18,533 nucleotides of DNA from JBAXEO01 sp964541375 (GCA_964541375.1 CAZIPT010000040.1:1-18533), one strand, 5' to 3'; positions 8,340-15,367 are shown, numbered from the stretch's first letter. The notes: generated by a model from the letters alone, not told the origin. Program-made: numbers and translations.

Positions 8340-8784
8340 GGCTGACATCGGACCTGCAATCGAGATCCTGCTCGTGGAAGACAATCCGGGAGACGTTCGT
8401 CTCACCCGTGAGGTGCTGAGCGAAGGCCGGATCCGCAACACGCTCAACGTCGCGACCGACGGCGTCGAAGCGCTTGACTTCCTTCACCGTCGCGGCGTTT
8501 TTGCAGATGCCAAGCCACAAGACCTGATTCTTCTTGACCTGAACCTCCCCAAGATGAACGGCCGAGAGGTCCTCGCCGCTATCAAGAACGATCCCGAACT
8601 CAGGCACATCCCCGTAGTCGTCCTCACCACCTCTGCGGCCGAAGAGGACATAGTGAGCGCCTACGATCTGCACGCGAACTGCTACATCACCAAGCCGGTG
8701 GACCTCAACCAGTTCGTGAAGGTCGTCCAGTCCATCGAGGACTTCTGGCTCACCATCGTCAAGCTACCGGGGGATGCGGGATAG
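8329..8784 (+). CDS. Single-domain response regulator, Rcp1/CheY-like
   Basis: A 151-residue stand-alone receiver domain of the Rcp1 type (ILLVEDNPGDVRLTREVL), the class that typically partners HDLQEPLR-type kinases. The acidic pair E17/D18, phospho-acceptor D70 in LILLDLNLPKMNG, switch T100 and K122 in TKP are all present, so it should be phosphorylated by the kinase just upstream. No output domain is attached. It acts by protein contact or as a phosphate shuttle, possibly toward the HD-GYP regulator encoded next. The start ATG lies inside the kinase gene (11-base overlap) with a GAGGGGAAA SD, which points to translational coupling. Confidence 0.94.
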   Translation: MSSKADIGPAIEILLVEDNPGDVRLTREVLSEGRIRNTLNVATDGVEALDFLHRRGVFADAKPQDLILLDLNLPKMNGREVLAAIKNDPELRHIPVVVLTTSAAEEDIVSAYDLHANCYITKPVDLNQFVKVVQSIEDFWLTIVKLPGDAG

Positions 8785-9792
8785 GTGGACAGACTCACCA
8801 GAGCACTGCTCGTAGAGGACAACCCCGGCGACGCAAGGCTCATCGTCGAGATGCTCTCGGAGGTCGACTCAGACATCGAGCTCGAACAGTGCACCACGCT
8901 CTCGTCGGCGATCGAGAGGCTGGCCGACAACTCCATCGAGGTGGTCGTGCTCGATCTAGCGCTTCCGGACAGCCAGGGCATCGACACCTTCAATCGGCTT
9001 CAAACGGCGGCGCCGCACGTTGCTGTCATCGTCCTGACCGGCAACAGCGATACTCGTGAGGCGATTCGCACCGTCGAGGAGGGCGCCCAGGACTTCCTGG
9101 TCAAGGGCCGTGTCGACGGCGAGATACTCACTCGCTCGATCGACTACGCGCGCAGCCGCAAAGAGTCGGAACTGCAGCTCCGTTCGAGTAAGGCCGAGCT
9201 CCGCGAGAGCAACGAACAGCTTCGTGAGATGGTCTATGAGGTGGCCGAGGCGATGGGCCGTGTCGTTGAAGCGCGCGACCCCTACACGCAGGGCCACCAG
9301 GAGCGTGTCGCGCACGTTGCCAAGCTCATCGCGCAGGAGATGGGCCTACCCAAGGAGGACGTCGACGCAGTCGAGATGGCTGGGCTCATACACGACATCG
9401 GCAAGATGTGCATCCCCGCGGAGATCCTGAGCAGACCAGGCAGCCTCACCGCAATCGAGCGCGGGCTCATAAGGCAACACCCTCAGAGCAGCTATGACAT
9501 CCTGAAGGACATCGCCTTCCCGTGGCCCATTGCTGACATCGCGCTGCAGCATCACGAACGCCTGGACGGTTCCGGCTATCCGCAGGGCCTTCTCGGCGAC
9601 GACACCCTCCTTGCGGCGCGCATCCTCGCTGTCGCGGACGTGGTCGAGGCGATGTCGTCTCATCGACCTTATCGGCCGGCGTTGGGCCTTGAGATCGCAA
9701 TGGGTGAACTCCGCGACCACCCCTCGCTTTACGACCGGCAAGCCGTCGAAGCTTGCGTGCGACTCTACGAATCCGGCCGGCTCGACCTCTGA
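8785..9792 (+). CDS. Response regulator with HD-GYP output domain (c-di-GMP phosphodiesterase)
   Basis: A 335-residue two-domain protein. The receiver (1-120) carries E11/D12, phospho-acceptor D57 in VVVLDLALP, T85 and K107. A coiled coil (about 122-155) leads into an HD-GYP domain with H171, the metal-binding HD pair H203-D204 in LIHDIGK, H232, HHE at 256-258 and DGSGYPQG (GYP at 264-266), then D285. All expected metal ligands appear intact, so hydrolysis of c-di-GMP is the likely activity. The GTG start directly abuts the previous stop codon (TAG-GTG) with a GGGGGAT-type SD, making this the third gene of a tightly coupled kinase-receiver-effector operon. No clear terminator follows. The alternative, a degenerate binding-only HD-GYP, is unlikely given the intact motifs. 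Confidence 0.94.
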   Translation: MDRLTRALLVEDNPGDARLIVEMLSEVDSDIELEQCTTLSSAIERLADNSIEVVVLDLALPDSQGIDTFNRLQTAAPHVAVIVLTGNSDTREAIRTVEEGAQDFLVKGRVDGEILTRSIDYARSRKESELQLRSSKAELRESNEQLREMVYEVAEAMGRVVEARDPYTQGHQERVAHVAKLIAQEMGLPKEDVDAVEMAGLIHDIGKMCIPAEILSRPGSLTAIERGLIRQHPQSSYDILKDIAFPWPIADIALQHHERLDGSGYPQGLLGDDTLLAARILAVADVVEAMSSHRPYRPALGLEIAMGELRDHPSLYDRQAVEACVRLYESGRLDL

Positions 9793-9897
9793 TTGGCGCT
9801 GTGTGCGTGGCGCGTGATCAGATTGAGCTGCTGGTCCTAGACGCATTTGCGCCGTAGACCACGCCCTGACTGAACCGAGCCCGCAATATGGCAGGGA

Positions 9898-9926
9898 TTG
9901 ACGCTCCGTCCGCGAAACTAGCGAAT
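9898..9926 (+). promoter_or_regulatory. Weak candidate promoter before the multiheme cytochrome
   Basis: TTGACG (9898-9903) is a good -35 in the 237-base gap before the cytochrome gene. The -10 region after 17 bases (GCGAAT) is poor. The remainder of the gap (9793-10029) shows no gene, RNA or strong terminator that I can recognise. Confidence 0.25.
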
Positions 9927-10029
9927 GGCCACCACTCACGATTCTTTGCGTGCAGTCCCCAACGGCAGCCACAGCCGAGGCACGGACACGGCCGCTTGCG
10001 ACTGAACCCCGAACCTTCTTGGAGGACCA

Positions 10030-10920
10030 GTGAAGCGCACCTCGGTCAAGGATCTGTTTCGCAATTCGGACACGCGTCCTAAAGCAATCATCTGGAGCAG
10101 CGTGTTCATACTGGTGCTCGCCGGATTCGCCGTCGCAGTGGGGGTCATCGCCACGTCCACGCGTATGTTCTGCACGCACTCCTGCCATAAGGTTCAGGAT
10201 GACGCGATCGCATCGTACAAGGCGTCGGCTCACGCCAACATCTCATGCATGGCCTGTCACGAGCCGGTCAATGCGAACCCGATGCAGTTCGCCAAAGCCA
10301 AGATCAAGAGCGGACTTGAGGTCATCCCGACCGTCAGGGGGACGTACACGTTTCCGCTGAACAAGGGATCGGCGTATGCGCTCAATGCCCATGAGATGGG
10401 TAGCAAGCAGTGCACACAGTGCCACGGAACGAATCGAAAGATAACGCCGGCCACCGGCCTCAAGATCGACCACGCGATTCACGCCAAGGAGGGAGTGACC
10501 TGCACGTCGTGTCACAACCGCGCGGGTCACGACGAGTCTGGAATCAAGCTGTCGCTGAAGGGCAACTCCAAGCACGAGGACTTCACAGAGATGGACGCGT
10601 GCTTCCGCTGCCACGGTCTCGAAGGTGAGCACGAAGCTGCGGGCGAATGCATCACCTGCCACCCTGCCGGATTCGAGCTCGTCCCCGAGACCCACAAGAC
10701 CGGTAACTGGCTCAACGGCGAGCATTCCGAGGCGGCCAAGGAGTCACTCAGGGAGTACGGCGCGGCCGGAGTAGAAGCTGAGGAACTGCTCAAGGAAGGC
10801 GTCGCCGAGCGTGTGGCCAAGCCTGTCGAGCACTGCTCGACCTGCCACAAGAAGTCCTTCTGCGACGATTGCCACAACAAGCTGGCGAGCAAGCTGTTGC
10901 CCGGAACCAAGGTGCAGTAA
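10030..10920 (+). CDS. NapC/NrfH-like membrane-anchored multiheme cytochrome c
   Basis: A 296-residue protein with a basic N-terminus, one membrane anchor (about 20-42) and an extracytoplasmic domain carrying seven CxxCH motifs (Cys pairs at 73/76, 128/131, 158/161, 191/194, 207/210, 269/272, 278/281) plus a CX3CH motif at 48-53 (C-T-H-S-C-H). The anchor followed at once by the first haem, and the SAHANISCMACHEP second site, are the layout of the NapC/NirT/NrfH quinol dehydrogenases, which pass electrons from menaquinol to extracytoplasmic reductases. Length and eight apparent sites exceed the usual four-haem NrfH/NapC, so it may combine quinol oxidation with onward electron transfer. The GTG start is supported by GGAGG four bases upstream. 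No reductase or cytochrome-maturation gene is next to it, so the acceptor is unknown. Confidence 0.93.
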   Translation: MKRTSVKDLFRNSDTRPKAIIWSSVFILVLAGFAVAVGVIATSTRMFCTHSCHKVQDDAIASYKASAHANISCMACHEPVNANPMQFAKAKIKSGLEVIPTVRGTYTFPLNKGSAYALNAHEMGSKQCTQCHGTNRKITPATGLKIDHAIHAKEGVTCTSCHNRAGHDESGIKLSLKGNSKHEDFTEMDACFRCHGLEGEHEAAGECITCHPAGFELVPETHKTGNWLNGEHSEAAKESLREYGAAGVEAEELLKEGVAERVAKPVEHCSTCHKKSFCDDCHNKLASKLLPGTKVQ

Positions 10921-10948
10921 CTCGAGAGCACCGAGAGAATCCCTGCAG

Positions 10949-11191
10949 CTACTGGGCCGCTCGCCACTCCGCTAGAGCCTGCAAGAAGGCGGTCTGGCGC
11001 TGCTGGAATGTGTCGCGCTTGGATGACGGCGCGATCATCTCGGCGGCGGCGCTGCAAACTCGCTCGGCGGACTGAGCACGGGCCTCGAGCGCCTCTAGAT
11101 ACTCGCCGAGACGGGCGGCAGGGTCAGCGCTCGGCTGCAGCCGCAAGCTCTCGAGGTCACGCCGGGCATCCTCGGCACAGTAGTCAGCCAC
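10949..11191 (-). CDS. Small hypothetical protein
   Basis: An 80-residue, mostly helical, soluble protein (MADYCAEDARRDLESLRLQP at the start; EYLEALEARAQSAERVCSAA in the middle; QRQTAFLQALAEWRAAQ at the end) with two cysteines and no membrane segment. I do not recognise a family. The start is the second of two GTG codons: GAGGAG lies five bases before it, whereas the first GTG overlaps that SD. It lies 137 bases downstream of the tRNA-Ala gene on the same strand and ends 28 bases from the convergent cytochrome gene. The SD and the coherent heptad-like composition favour a real gene, but its short length leaves doubt. Confidence 0.55.
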   Translation of the reverse strand: MADYCAEDARRDLESLRLQPSADPAARLGEYLEALEARAQSAERVCSAAAEMIAPSSKRDTFQQRQTAFLQALAEWRAAQ

Positions 11192-11279
11192 GGTCACTCC
11201 TCACGTATACGGCCGGCGGCGACAGCTTACCTGTCTTCGATCGTCCGCGACAGCGATGCCGCGGTCTCGGAAGGGCTCA

Positions 11280-11319
11280 GAAGAAGAACAGGCCAGGAGC
11301 TCTGTAAGCTCCTGGCCTG
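11280..11319 (-). terminator. Rho-independent terminator after tRNA-Ala
   Basis: On the minus strand a perfect 13-bp inverted repeat (CAGGCCAGGAGCT / AGCTCCTGGCCTG, loop of five) at 11289-11319 is followed by TTCTTCTTC. It starts about 10 bases after the tRNA 3' end. Confidence 0.88.
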
Positions 11320-11328
11320 CATATTCTC

Positions 11329-11404
11329 TGGTGGAGACGAAGGGGCTCGAACCCTCGACCCCCGGCTTGCAAAGCCGGTGCTCTCCCAACTGAGCTACGT
11401 CCCC
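11329..11404 (-). tRNA. tRNA-Ala (anticodon UGC)
   Basis: The minus strand from 11404 to 11329 folds as a full cloverleaf: acceptor GGGGACG pairs with CGTCTCC, the D arm holds AGCTCAGTTGGGAGAGC, the anticodon stem CCGGC/GCCGG encloses TTTGCAA (anticodon TGC, alanine), and the T arm carries GGTTCGAGCCC. The discriminator is A and the CCA end is encoded (73 nt plus CCA). A promoter lies just upstream and a strong terminator just downstream, so it is its own transcription unit. Confidence 0.97.
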
Positions 11405-11415
11405 GTGCGCGGGAG

Positions 11416-11443
11416 AGTATAGCATCGTGCGTCGCCGAGTCAC
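11416..11443 (-). promoter_or_regulatory. Promoter of tRNA-Ala
   Basis: On the minus strand GTGACT (11443-11438) and TATACT (11421-11416) are 16 bases apart. The expected transcription start lies a few bases before the tRNA 5' end at 11404, the usual arrangement for a tRNA gene. Confidence 0.65.
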
Positions 11444-11467
11444 CCCCGGCGTCGCGAGGCGCCTGAT

Positions 11468-12676
11468 CTAGGCGATAACGTCGCCGCTTTCGAGGTGAAG
11501 CGGAGTGGGGACAGGCTCGGTGCCGGTGGCCCACGGGAACACCACCGCGAGCAGCGGCGGCACGACCACGGTGGTCACGACGACGACGAACACGATCATC
11601 CCGTAGGTCGCGGAGCCGATAACGCCCATCGCCAGCCCGGTAGACGCAACAATCAGCCCGACCTCTCCGCGCGGCACCATGCCCACTCCGATAGCGACCA
11701 TCCGGCGCCAGCCCATGCCCGATGCGCCCAGTCCGCAACCGAGGATCTTGGTGGCGATCGCGATCGCCGCGAGGACCAGACCGGGCACCAGGATAGTGGG
11801 CGATGCAAACTGCGAAAGCTCAACCTGCATACCGGTCACTACAAAGAAGTACGGCACCAGCCACTCGTACAACGGCCGTGCCTGCTTGGCCAGTTCCCAG
11901 CGGTCCTCGGTCTCGGCGAACATCATCCCGGCAAAGAACGCTCCAACGATTCCGGCCAGGCCGATCGATTCGGACAGGGCCGCCATCGCGAGCATCACGA
12001 TAAGCGCGATCACGAATCCCGCATTGGGGATCTTCAGCCGATCGAGCCAGTGCGCATGGCGCTTGACCAGCTTGGGAGCGATCCAGAGTTCGAAGCCGAC
12101 AAAGAGGACGACCTGCGCCAGTAGGATTCCCATGTGCACGACGTCGACACCGTTCCGCGATGCACCGACCACGAGCGACAGGACCAGCATCCCCAGAACG
12201 TCGTCGATTACCGCCGCGGCCAGAATGATCCGCGCCTCTGTGGTCGTCAGGAAGCCCCTGTCGGCGAGTACTCGCGCTGTGATCCCAACTGAAGTCGCCA
12301 CGAGAGCCGTGCCGATGAACATCGCCTCAGGTCGGCCATAGCCAAGCGCCATCCCGAAGGCGAACCCGCACGCCAGCGGAAGCACGATACCCACCGCGCC
12401 CACCACGAACGCCCGACCGCCCACCTTGAACAGCTCGGACGGGCGCGTCTCGAGTCCTACCACGAACATGAGCACGATGACGCCCATCGTCGCGACGGTC
12501 GAGAGTGTCGCCGAGGGAGCCACCCAGCGCAGAAGCCCCGGACCGATCATGATGCCGGCCATCAACTCGCCGATGACCGCGGGCTGCTTCATGCGCTCAA
12601 AGAGCTCGCCCATGAGCTTGCCCGCGGCAAACACTATCAGCAGGCTGAGCAGCACTCTCGATGTCTCTGTCGCCAT
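11468..12676 (-). CDS. CPA2-family cation/proton antiporter
   Basis: A 402-residue polytopic membrane protein of the monovalent cation:proton antiporter-2 family. Signatures include QPAVIGELMAGIMIGP (31-46), ATSVGITARVL (127-137), the ion-binding aspartate pair D158-D159 in AAVIDDVLG, IGAFF-like GIVGAFFAGMMFAE, and GMVPRGEVGLIVAS near the end. Such proteins exchange Na+ or K+ for H+. The DD pair is usually linked to electrogenic exchange. Unlike KefB/KefC it has no C-terminal RCK domain. I chose the ATG at 12676 because AGGA lies eight bases upstream; an ATG three codons earlier overlaps that SD. The 3' end lies 63 bases before the tRNA-Ala 5' end on the same strand, with only a weak GC-rich hairpin between. 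The transported ion cannot be told from sequence alone. Confidence 0.93.
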   Translation of the reverse strand: MATETSRVLLSLLIVFAAGKLMGELFERMKQPAVIGELMAGIMIGPGLLRWVAPSATLSTVATMGVIVLMFVVGLETRPSELFKVGGRAFVVGAVGIVLPLACGFAFGMALGYGRPEAMFIGTALVATSVGITARVLADRGFLTTTEARIILAAAVIDDVLGMLVLSLVVGASRNGVDVVHMGILLAQVVLFVGFELWIAPKLVKRHAHWLDRLKIPNAGFVIALIVMLAMAALSESIGLAGIVGAFFAGMMFAETEDRWELAKQARPLYEWLVPYFFVVTGMQVELSQFASPTILVPGLVLAAIAIATKILGCGLGASGMGWRRMVAIGVGMVPRGEVGLIVASTGLAMGVIGSATYGMIVFVVVVTTVVVPPLLAVVFPWATGTEPVPTPLHLESGDVIA

Positions 12677-12725
12677 GATTCTCATCCTAGTTCGGGTACG
12701 CGTGTGTTCAGCCTAGCCCCGAAGT

Positions 12726-12860
12726 GTTTCGGCGGGATTACCTAGGGCGAAACGCATGGCATCCAGGCCCGCCGACAGCGAAATCCAGGTTTCACGCGCC
12801 TTTGTTGCCGATGAAACGCGCCCGAAATGTGTCGCCCCTACGGTGTTTCTGCGGCATTTC
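12726..12860 (+). promoter_or_regulatory. Cluster of GAAAC-type motifs, possible nitrogen operator
   Basis: Eight pentamers of the form GAAAC/GAAAT, or their complement, occur within 135 bases: at 12726 (-), 12749 (+), 12780 (+), 12789 (-), 12813 (+), 12824 (+), 12845 (-) and 12856 (-). Two pairs are spaced exactly 11 bases apart and face each other: GAAAC-6-GAAAT on plus and GAAAT-6-GAAAC on minus. GTTTCG and CGAAAC at 12726 and 12748 form another inverted pair. Actinobacterial GlnR sites use GTnAC-6-GAAAC units with the same 11-base step, and amtB-glnK is a classic GlnR target. The GTnAC halves are not convincing here, so the regulator is uncertain. Confidence 0.35.
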
Positions 12861-12872
12861 CTACGAAGCCGC

Positions 12873-12896
12873 CTCGGAAGATGCGCACCTTCCGAG
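12873..12896 (+). promoter_or_regulatory. Leader hairpin 1 upstream of amtB
   Basis: CTCGGAAG (12873-12880) and CTTCCGAG (12889-12896) form a perfect 8-bp stem with an 8-base loop. No T-run follows on plus, so it is not a standard terminator. Confidence 0.4.
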
Positions 12897-12938
12897 ATTC
12901 GCCGTCCAATGACGTACGGCGCCTGTTACCCCCCGAAT

Positions 12939-12958
12939 TGGCCCGCCGACGCGGGCCA
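12939..12958 (+). promoter_or_regulatory. Leader hairpin 2 next to the amtB ribosome binding site
   Basis: TGGCCCG (12939-12945) and CGGGCCA (12952-12958) form a perfect 7-bp stem with a 6-base loop, ending nine bases before the AAGGAGG of amtB. It could affect translation initiation if transcribed. Confidence 0.4.
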
Positions 12959-12982
12959 GCACCCTTCAAGGAGGTGTGGGCG

Positions 12983-14596
12983 TTGAAGACGTTAATGACG
13001 AAGTTCTTCGATCCATCTGCGATCACCGGCCAGTGGCCGAGGATCCTCAAGCGTTCTGCAGTCAAGACGGCGATTCTCACGGTCATCGCTCTGGTCCTGC
13101 TCACCGGTTTCGCGCTTGCGGGCGACCCCAATGGCGCAGCCACCGGTGACATCACGGCGGTAACCGCCGCAACGGCTGGTCAGCCGACCACCGCTGAACT
13201 TGGCGCCGCCCTCGGTCACCTGACCATCGGCGTCAACATGTTCTTCGTGATCATCGGTGTCGCGCTGATCTTCTTCATGCAGGCGGGCTTCATGCTCGTT
13301 GAGACCGGCTTCTGCCGGGCGAAGAACGCCGCGCACGTGGCAATGACCAACTTCATCGTCTTCGGCGTTGGAGCGCTGGTCTACTGGATGGTCGGTTTTG
13401 CTATCCAGTTCGGCGGATTCGGCAAGATCGCACTGCTCGGCGGGGTCGAGCCGCTCGACCGCCTTTTCGCGCCCGCCACCGGCTGGGGCCTTTTCGCTTT
13501 CAAGGGCTTTCTCGTCGGCTCGCTCGGTGACGGCACCTACGACGTAGGTATCTTCGCGTTCTTCCTGTTCCAGCTCGTCTTCATGGACACCGCCGCCACA
13601 ATCGTCACGGGCGCCATGGCAGAGCGCTGGAAGTTCTCCTCATTCATCCCGATGGGCGCTTTCATGGCCGCAGTGGTCTACCCGGTCTACGGTATGTGGG
13701 TCTGGGGCGGCGGCTGGCTGTCGCAGCTTGGCACCACGATGGGTCTGGGTCACGGCGTTCTGGACTTCGCAGGATCTTCAGTAGTTCATATGGTCGGCGG
13801 CTTCTCGGCACTGGCTGGCGCCATAGTCATTGGCCCTCGTCTTGGCAAGTTCAAGAAGGACGGAACCCCGATAGCCATTCCCGGTCACCATCTCCCCATG
13901 GCCATCCTCGGGACGATCATCCTGTTCTTCGGCTGGTTCGGATTCAACGGAATGTCGACTCTGGCCGCTGGCGACATGCGGTTCTCGATCATCATCGCCA
14001 ACACGCTTCTCGCTGGCTGCGCAGGCATGATGACCGGCATGTTCCTGGTGTGGAAGCTCTGGGGCAAGCCTGACCCCTCCATGGCGGTCAACGGCTCACT
14101 GGCCGGCCTTGTGGCCATCACCGCCCCTTGCGCGTTCGTAGCTCCGTGGGCCGCTGTCGTCATCGGTGGCATCGCGGGCCTGCTAGTCGTCGGATCCGTC
14201 ATCTTCATTGAGCGGGTCATGAAGGTCGACGACCCGGTCGGCGCCTCGTCTGTCCACGGCGTCAACGGTGCGTGGGGCATGCTCGCCCTCGGCCTGTTCG
14301 CCGACGGCAGCTACGGCGCCGGCTTCAACGGCATCGCCGGCCCCGTCACAGGCCTGTTCTATGGTGGCGGATTCGGTCAGCTCGGCGCGCAGATAGTCGC
14401 TGTAATAGTGTGCGGCGCCTGGGCATTCGGAATGTTCTACCTGTTCTTCAGGGCGCAGAAGGCCATCATGGGCCTGCGCTCCTCCGAGGCCGACGAGATC
14501 GCCGGCTTGGACGCAACCGAGATGGGCGTGCTCGCCTACCCGGACTTCGTGAACACCAGCCCGGTCACTGATGGAGCCGATGGAGGTGCAGCGTAA
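12983..14596 (+). CDS. amtB: Ammonium transporter Amt
   Basis: A 537-residue Amt-family ammonium channel. A signal-peptide-like helix (AVKTAILTVIALVLLTGFALA) precedes about 11 membrane helices. Family hallmarks include the FMLVETGFCRAKN block, FMDTAATIVTGAMAERWKF, the first pore histidine in FAGSSVVHMVGG, FGWFGFNG, and the second pore histidine in GASSVHGVNGAWG, so the conducting twin-His pair is intact. The best start is TTG at 12983, eight bases after a near-perfect AGGAGG. The ATG four codons later lies 20 bases from the SD. The frame is open about 50 codons further upstream, but that part is compositionally unlike Amt. The stop directly abuts the glnK start (TAA-ATG), so the two are co-expressed. 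An unusually structured leader precedes it. Confidence 0.96.
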   Translation: MKTLMTKFFDPSAITGQWPRILKRSAVKTAILTVIALVLLTGFALAGDPNGAATGDITAVTAATAGQPTTAELGAALGHLTIGVNMFFVIIGVALIFFMQAGFMLVETGFCRAKNAAHVAMTNFIVFGVGALVYWMVGFAIQFGGFGKIALLGGVEPLDRLFAPATGWGLFAFKGFLVGSLGDGTYDVGIFAFFLFQLVFMDTAATIVTGAMAERWKFSSFIPMGAFMAAVVYPVYGMWVWGGGWLSQLGTTMGLGHGVLDFAGSSVVHMVGGFSALAGAIVIGPRLGKFKKDGTPIAIPGHHLPMAILGTIILFFGWFGFNGMSTLAAGDMRFSIIIANTLLAGCAGMMTGMFLVWKLWGKPDPSMAVNGSLAGLVAITAPCAFVAPWAAVVIGGIAGLLVVGSVIFIERVMKVDDPVGASSVHGVNGAWGMLALGLFADGSYGAGFNGIAGPVTGLFYGGGFGQLGAQIVAVIVCGAWAFGMFYLFFRAQKAIMGLRSSEADEIAGLDATEMGVLAYPDFVNTSPVTDGADGGAA

Positions 14597-14935
14597 ATGA
14601 AGAAGGTAGAAGCTATCGTCCGACCCGAGCGGCTGGACGCGGTGAAAGAGGCCGTCATCGGCCTGGGCCACAAGGGCCTGACCGTCACGGAAGTGAAGGG
14701 TCATGGTATCCAGGGCGGTATCTCTCAGCACTGGCGTGGCGCTGAGTACGTCATCGACCTGCTGCCGAAGGTCTCACTGGTCGCCGTGGTCAACGACCAC
14801 GAGGTCGAGGAGCTCGTCGCCGCGATGGTGAAGGCCGCGAGGACCGACCGAATCGGTGACGGAAAGATCTTCGTGTCGACGATCGAGCAGGTCTACCGCG
14901 TCCGTACCGGAGAGAGCGGTCCTGAGGCCCTCTAG
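14597..14935 (+). CDS. glnK: PII nitrogen-regulatory protein, GlnK type
   Basis: A 112-residue PII protein, which senses 2-oxoglutarate and ATP/ADP and blocks Amt when nitrogen is plentiful. The N-terminal KKVEAIVRPERLDAVKEAV, T-loop WRGAEYVIDLLPKV and C-terminal signature IGDGKIFVSTIEQVYRVRTGE are all present. Y51, the residue uridylylated in proteobacteria and adenylylated in actinobacteria, is conserved, as are Q39 and K58, which bind Mg-ATP-2-oxoglutarate. Residue 46 of the T-loop is W rather than the common Y, and 38/40 are I/G rather than R/K. GGAGG lies 10 bases before the ATG inside the end of amtB. The amtB-glnK order is the standard operon, and a strong terminator follows. Confidence 0.96.
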   Translation: MKKVEAIVRPERLDAVKEAVIGLGHKGLTVTEVKGHGIQGGISQHWRGAEYVIDLLPKVSLVAVVNDHEVEELVAAMVKAARTDRIGDGKIFVSTIEQVYRVRTGESGPEAL

Positions 14936-14958
14936 CAGGCAGACCCTATACAAGACAG

Positions 14959-14992
14959 GAAGCGGGTCCCGAGAGGGGCCCGCTTCTTCTTC
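14959..14992 (+). terminator. Rho-independent terminator of amtB-glnK
   Basis: GAAGCGGGTCCC and GGGGCCCGCTTC pair over 12 bp (one G-T wobble) around a GAGA tetraloop, followed by TTCTTC. It starts 24 bases after the glnK stop. Confidence 0.92.
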
Positions 14993-15074
14993 GTGTGCGC
15001 GTTCACGCTCCTGAACTGACTGGCCAGGAGCGACCGGGATGGCCTTCGCACCGTCCGAGGTTCCCCTTCAGGGG

Positions 15075-15236
15075 CTAGCCTCGAGGACTCTTGGTCGACT
15101 TGGCGTTTGCGACCGCATCCTCGGTGTTCCAGGGACTTCTGCCCGACTCTCGGGTGCTGTCTGTTCCAGCTCGTCCGAGGCCTTCATCTGCCATCCCGGA
15201 CCGATCTTCCTGCTCTGAATCGCTTTCCACCTTCAG
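15075..15236 (-). CDS. Doubtful small ORF with strong SD and possible CTG start
   Basis: On the minus strand AAGGAGG (15251-15245) lies eight bases before an in-frame CTG at 15236. The frame encodes 53 hydrophilic residues ending WNTEDAVANAKSTKSPRG and stops at TAG 15077-15075, inside a hairpin. A GTG at 15230 (14 bases from the SD) and an ATG at 15194 are other possible starts. TATAGT at 15296-15291 is a good -10 box about 45 bases before the SD. There is no recognised family. The ideal SD with an unusual start codon is the only reason to list it; the SD may be chance. Confidence 0.25.
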   Translation of the reverse strand: MKVESDSEQEDRSGMADEGLGRAGTDSTRESGRSPWNTEDAVANAKSTKSPRG

Positions 15237-15330
15237 TAGTGGTGCCTCCTTACTGACGGCTATGGACGCCGAGCAGACGCCCTACAGCCGACTATACCCC
15301 CGTGGGATACGCGGTGGGAGAGGCCTGCAG

Positions 15331-15367
15331 CAACAAATGACGAACGGCCCCCATCGGGAGCCGTTCG
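15331..15367 (-). terminator. Terminator of the rhodanese-thioredoxin gene
   Basis: Arms CGAACGGCCCC and GGGAGCCGTTCG (15341-15367) pair over about 11 bp with one bulged base and a short loop. On the minus strand they are followed by TCATTTGTTG. The hairpin begins 35 bases after the stop codon of the minus-strand gene. Confidence 0.7.

Larger units (their letters stand above)
12677..12982 (+). other. Divergent control region between antiporter and amtB
   Basis: 306 bases with no convincing gene. It holds a cluster of GAAAC/GAAAT pentamers on both strands (12726-12860), two perfect hairpins (12873-12896 and 12939-12958), and the amtB SD AAGGAGG at 12968-12974. No clear -35/-10 pair or sigma-54 box was found for amtB. 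Confidence 0.6.

Noticed and set aside
12756..12986. Possible leader peptide or small gene upstream of amtB
   Set aside because: No SD and no coherent composition; it overlaps the hairpins and motif cluster.
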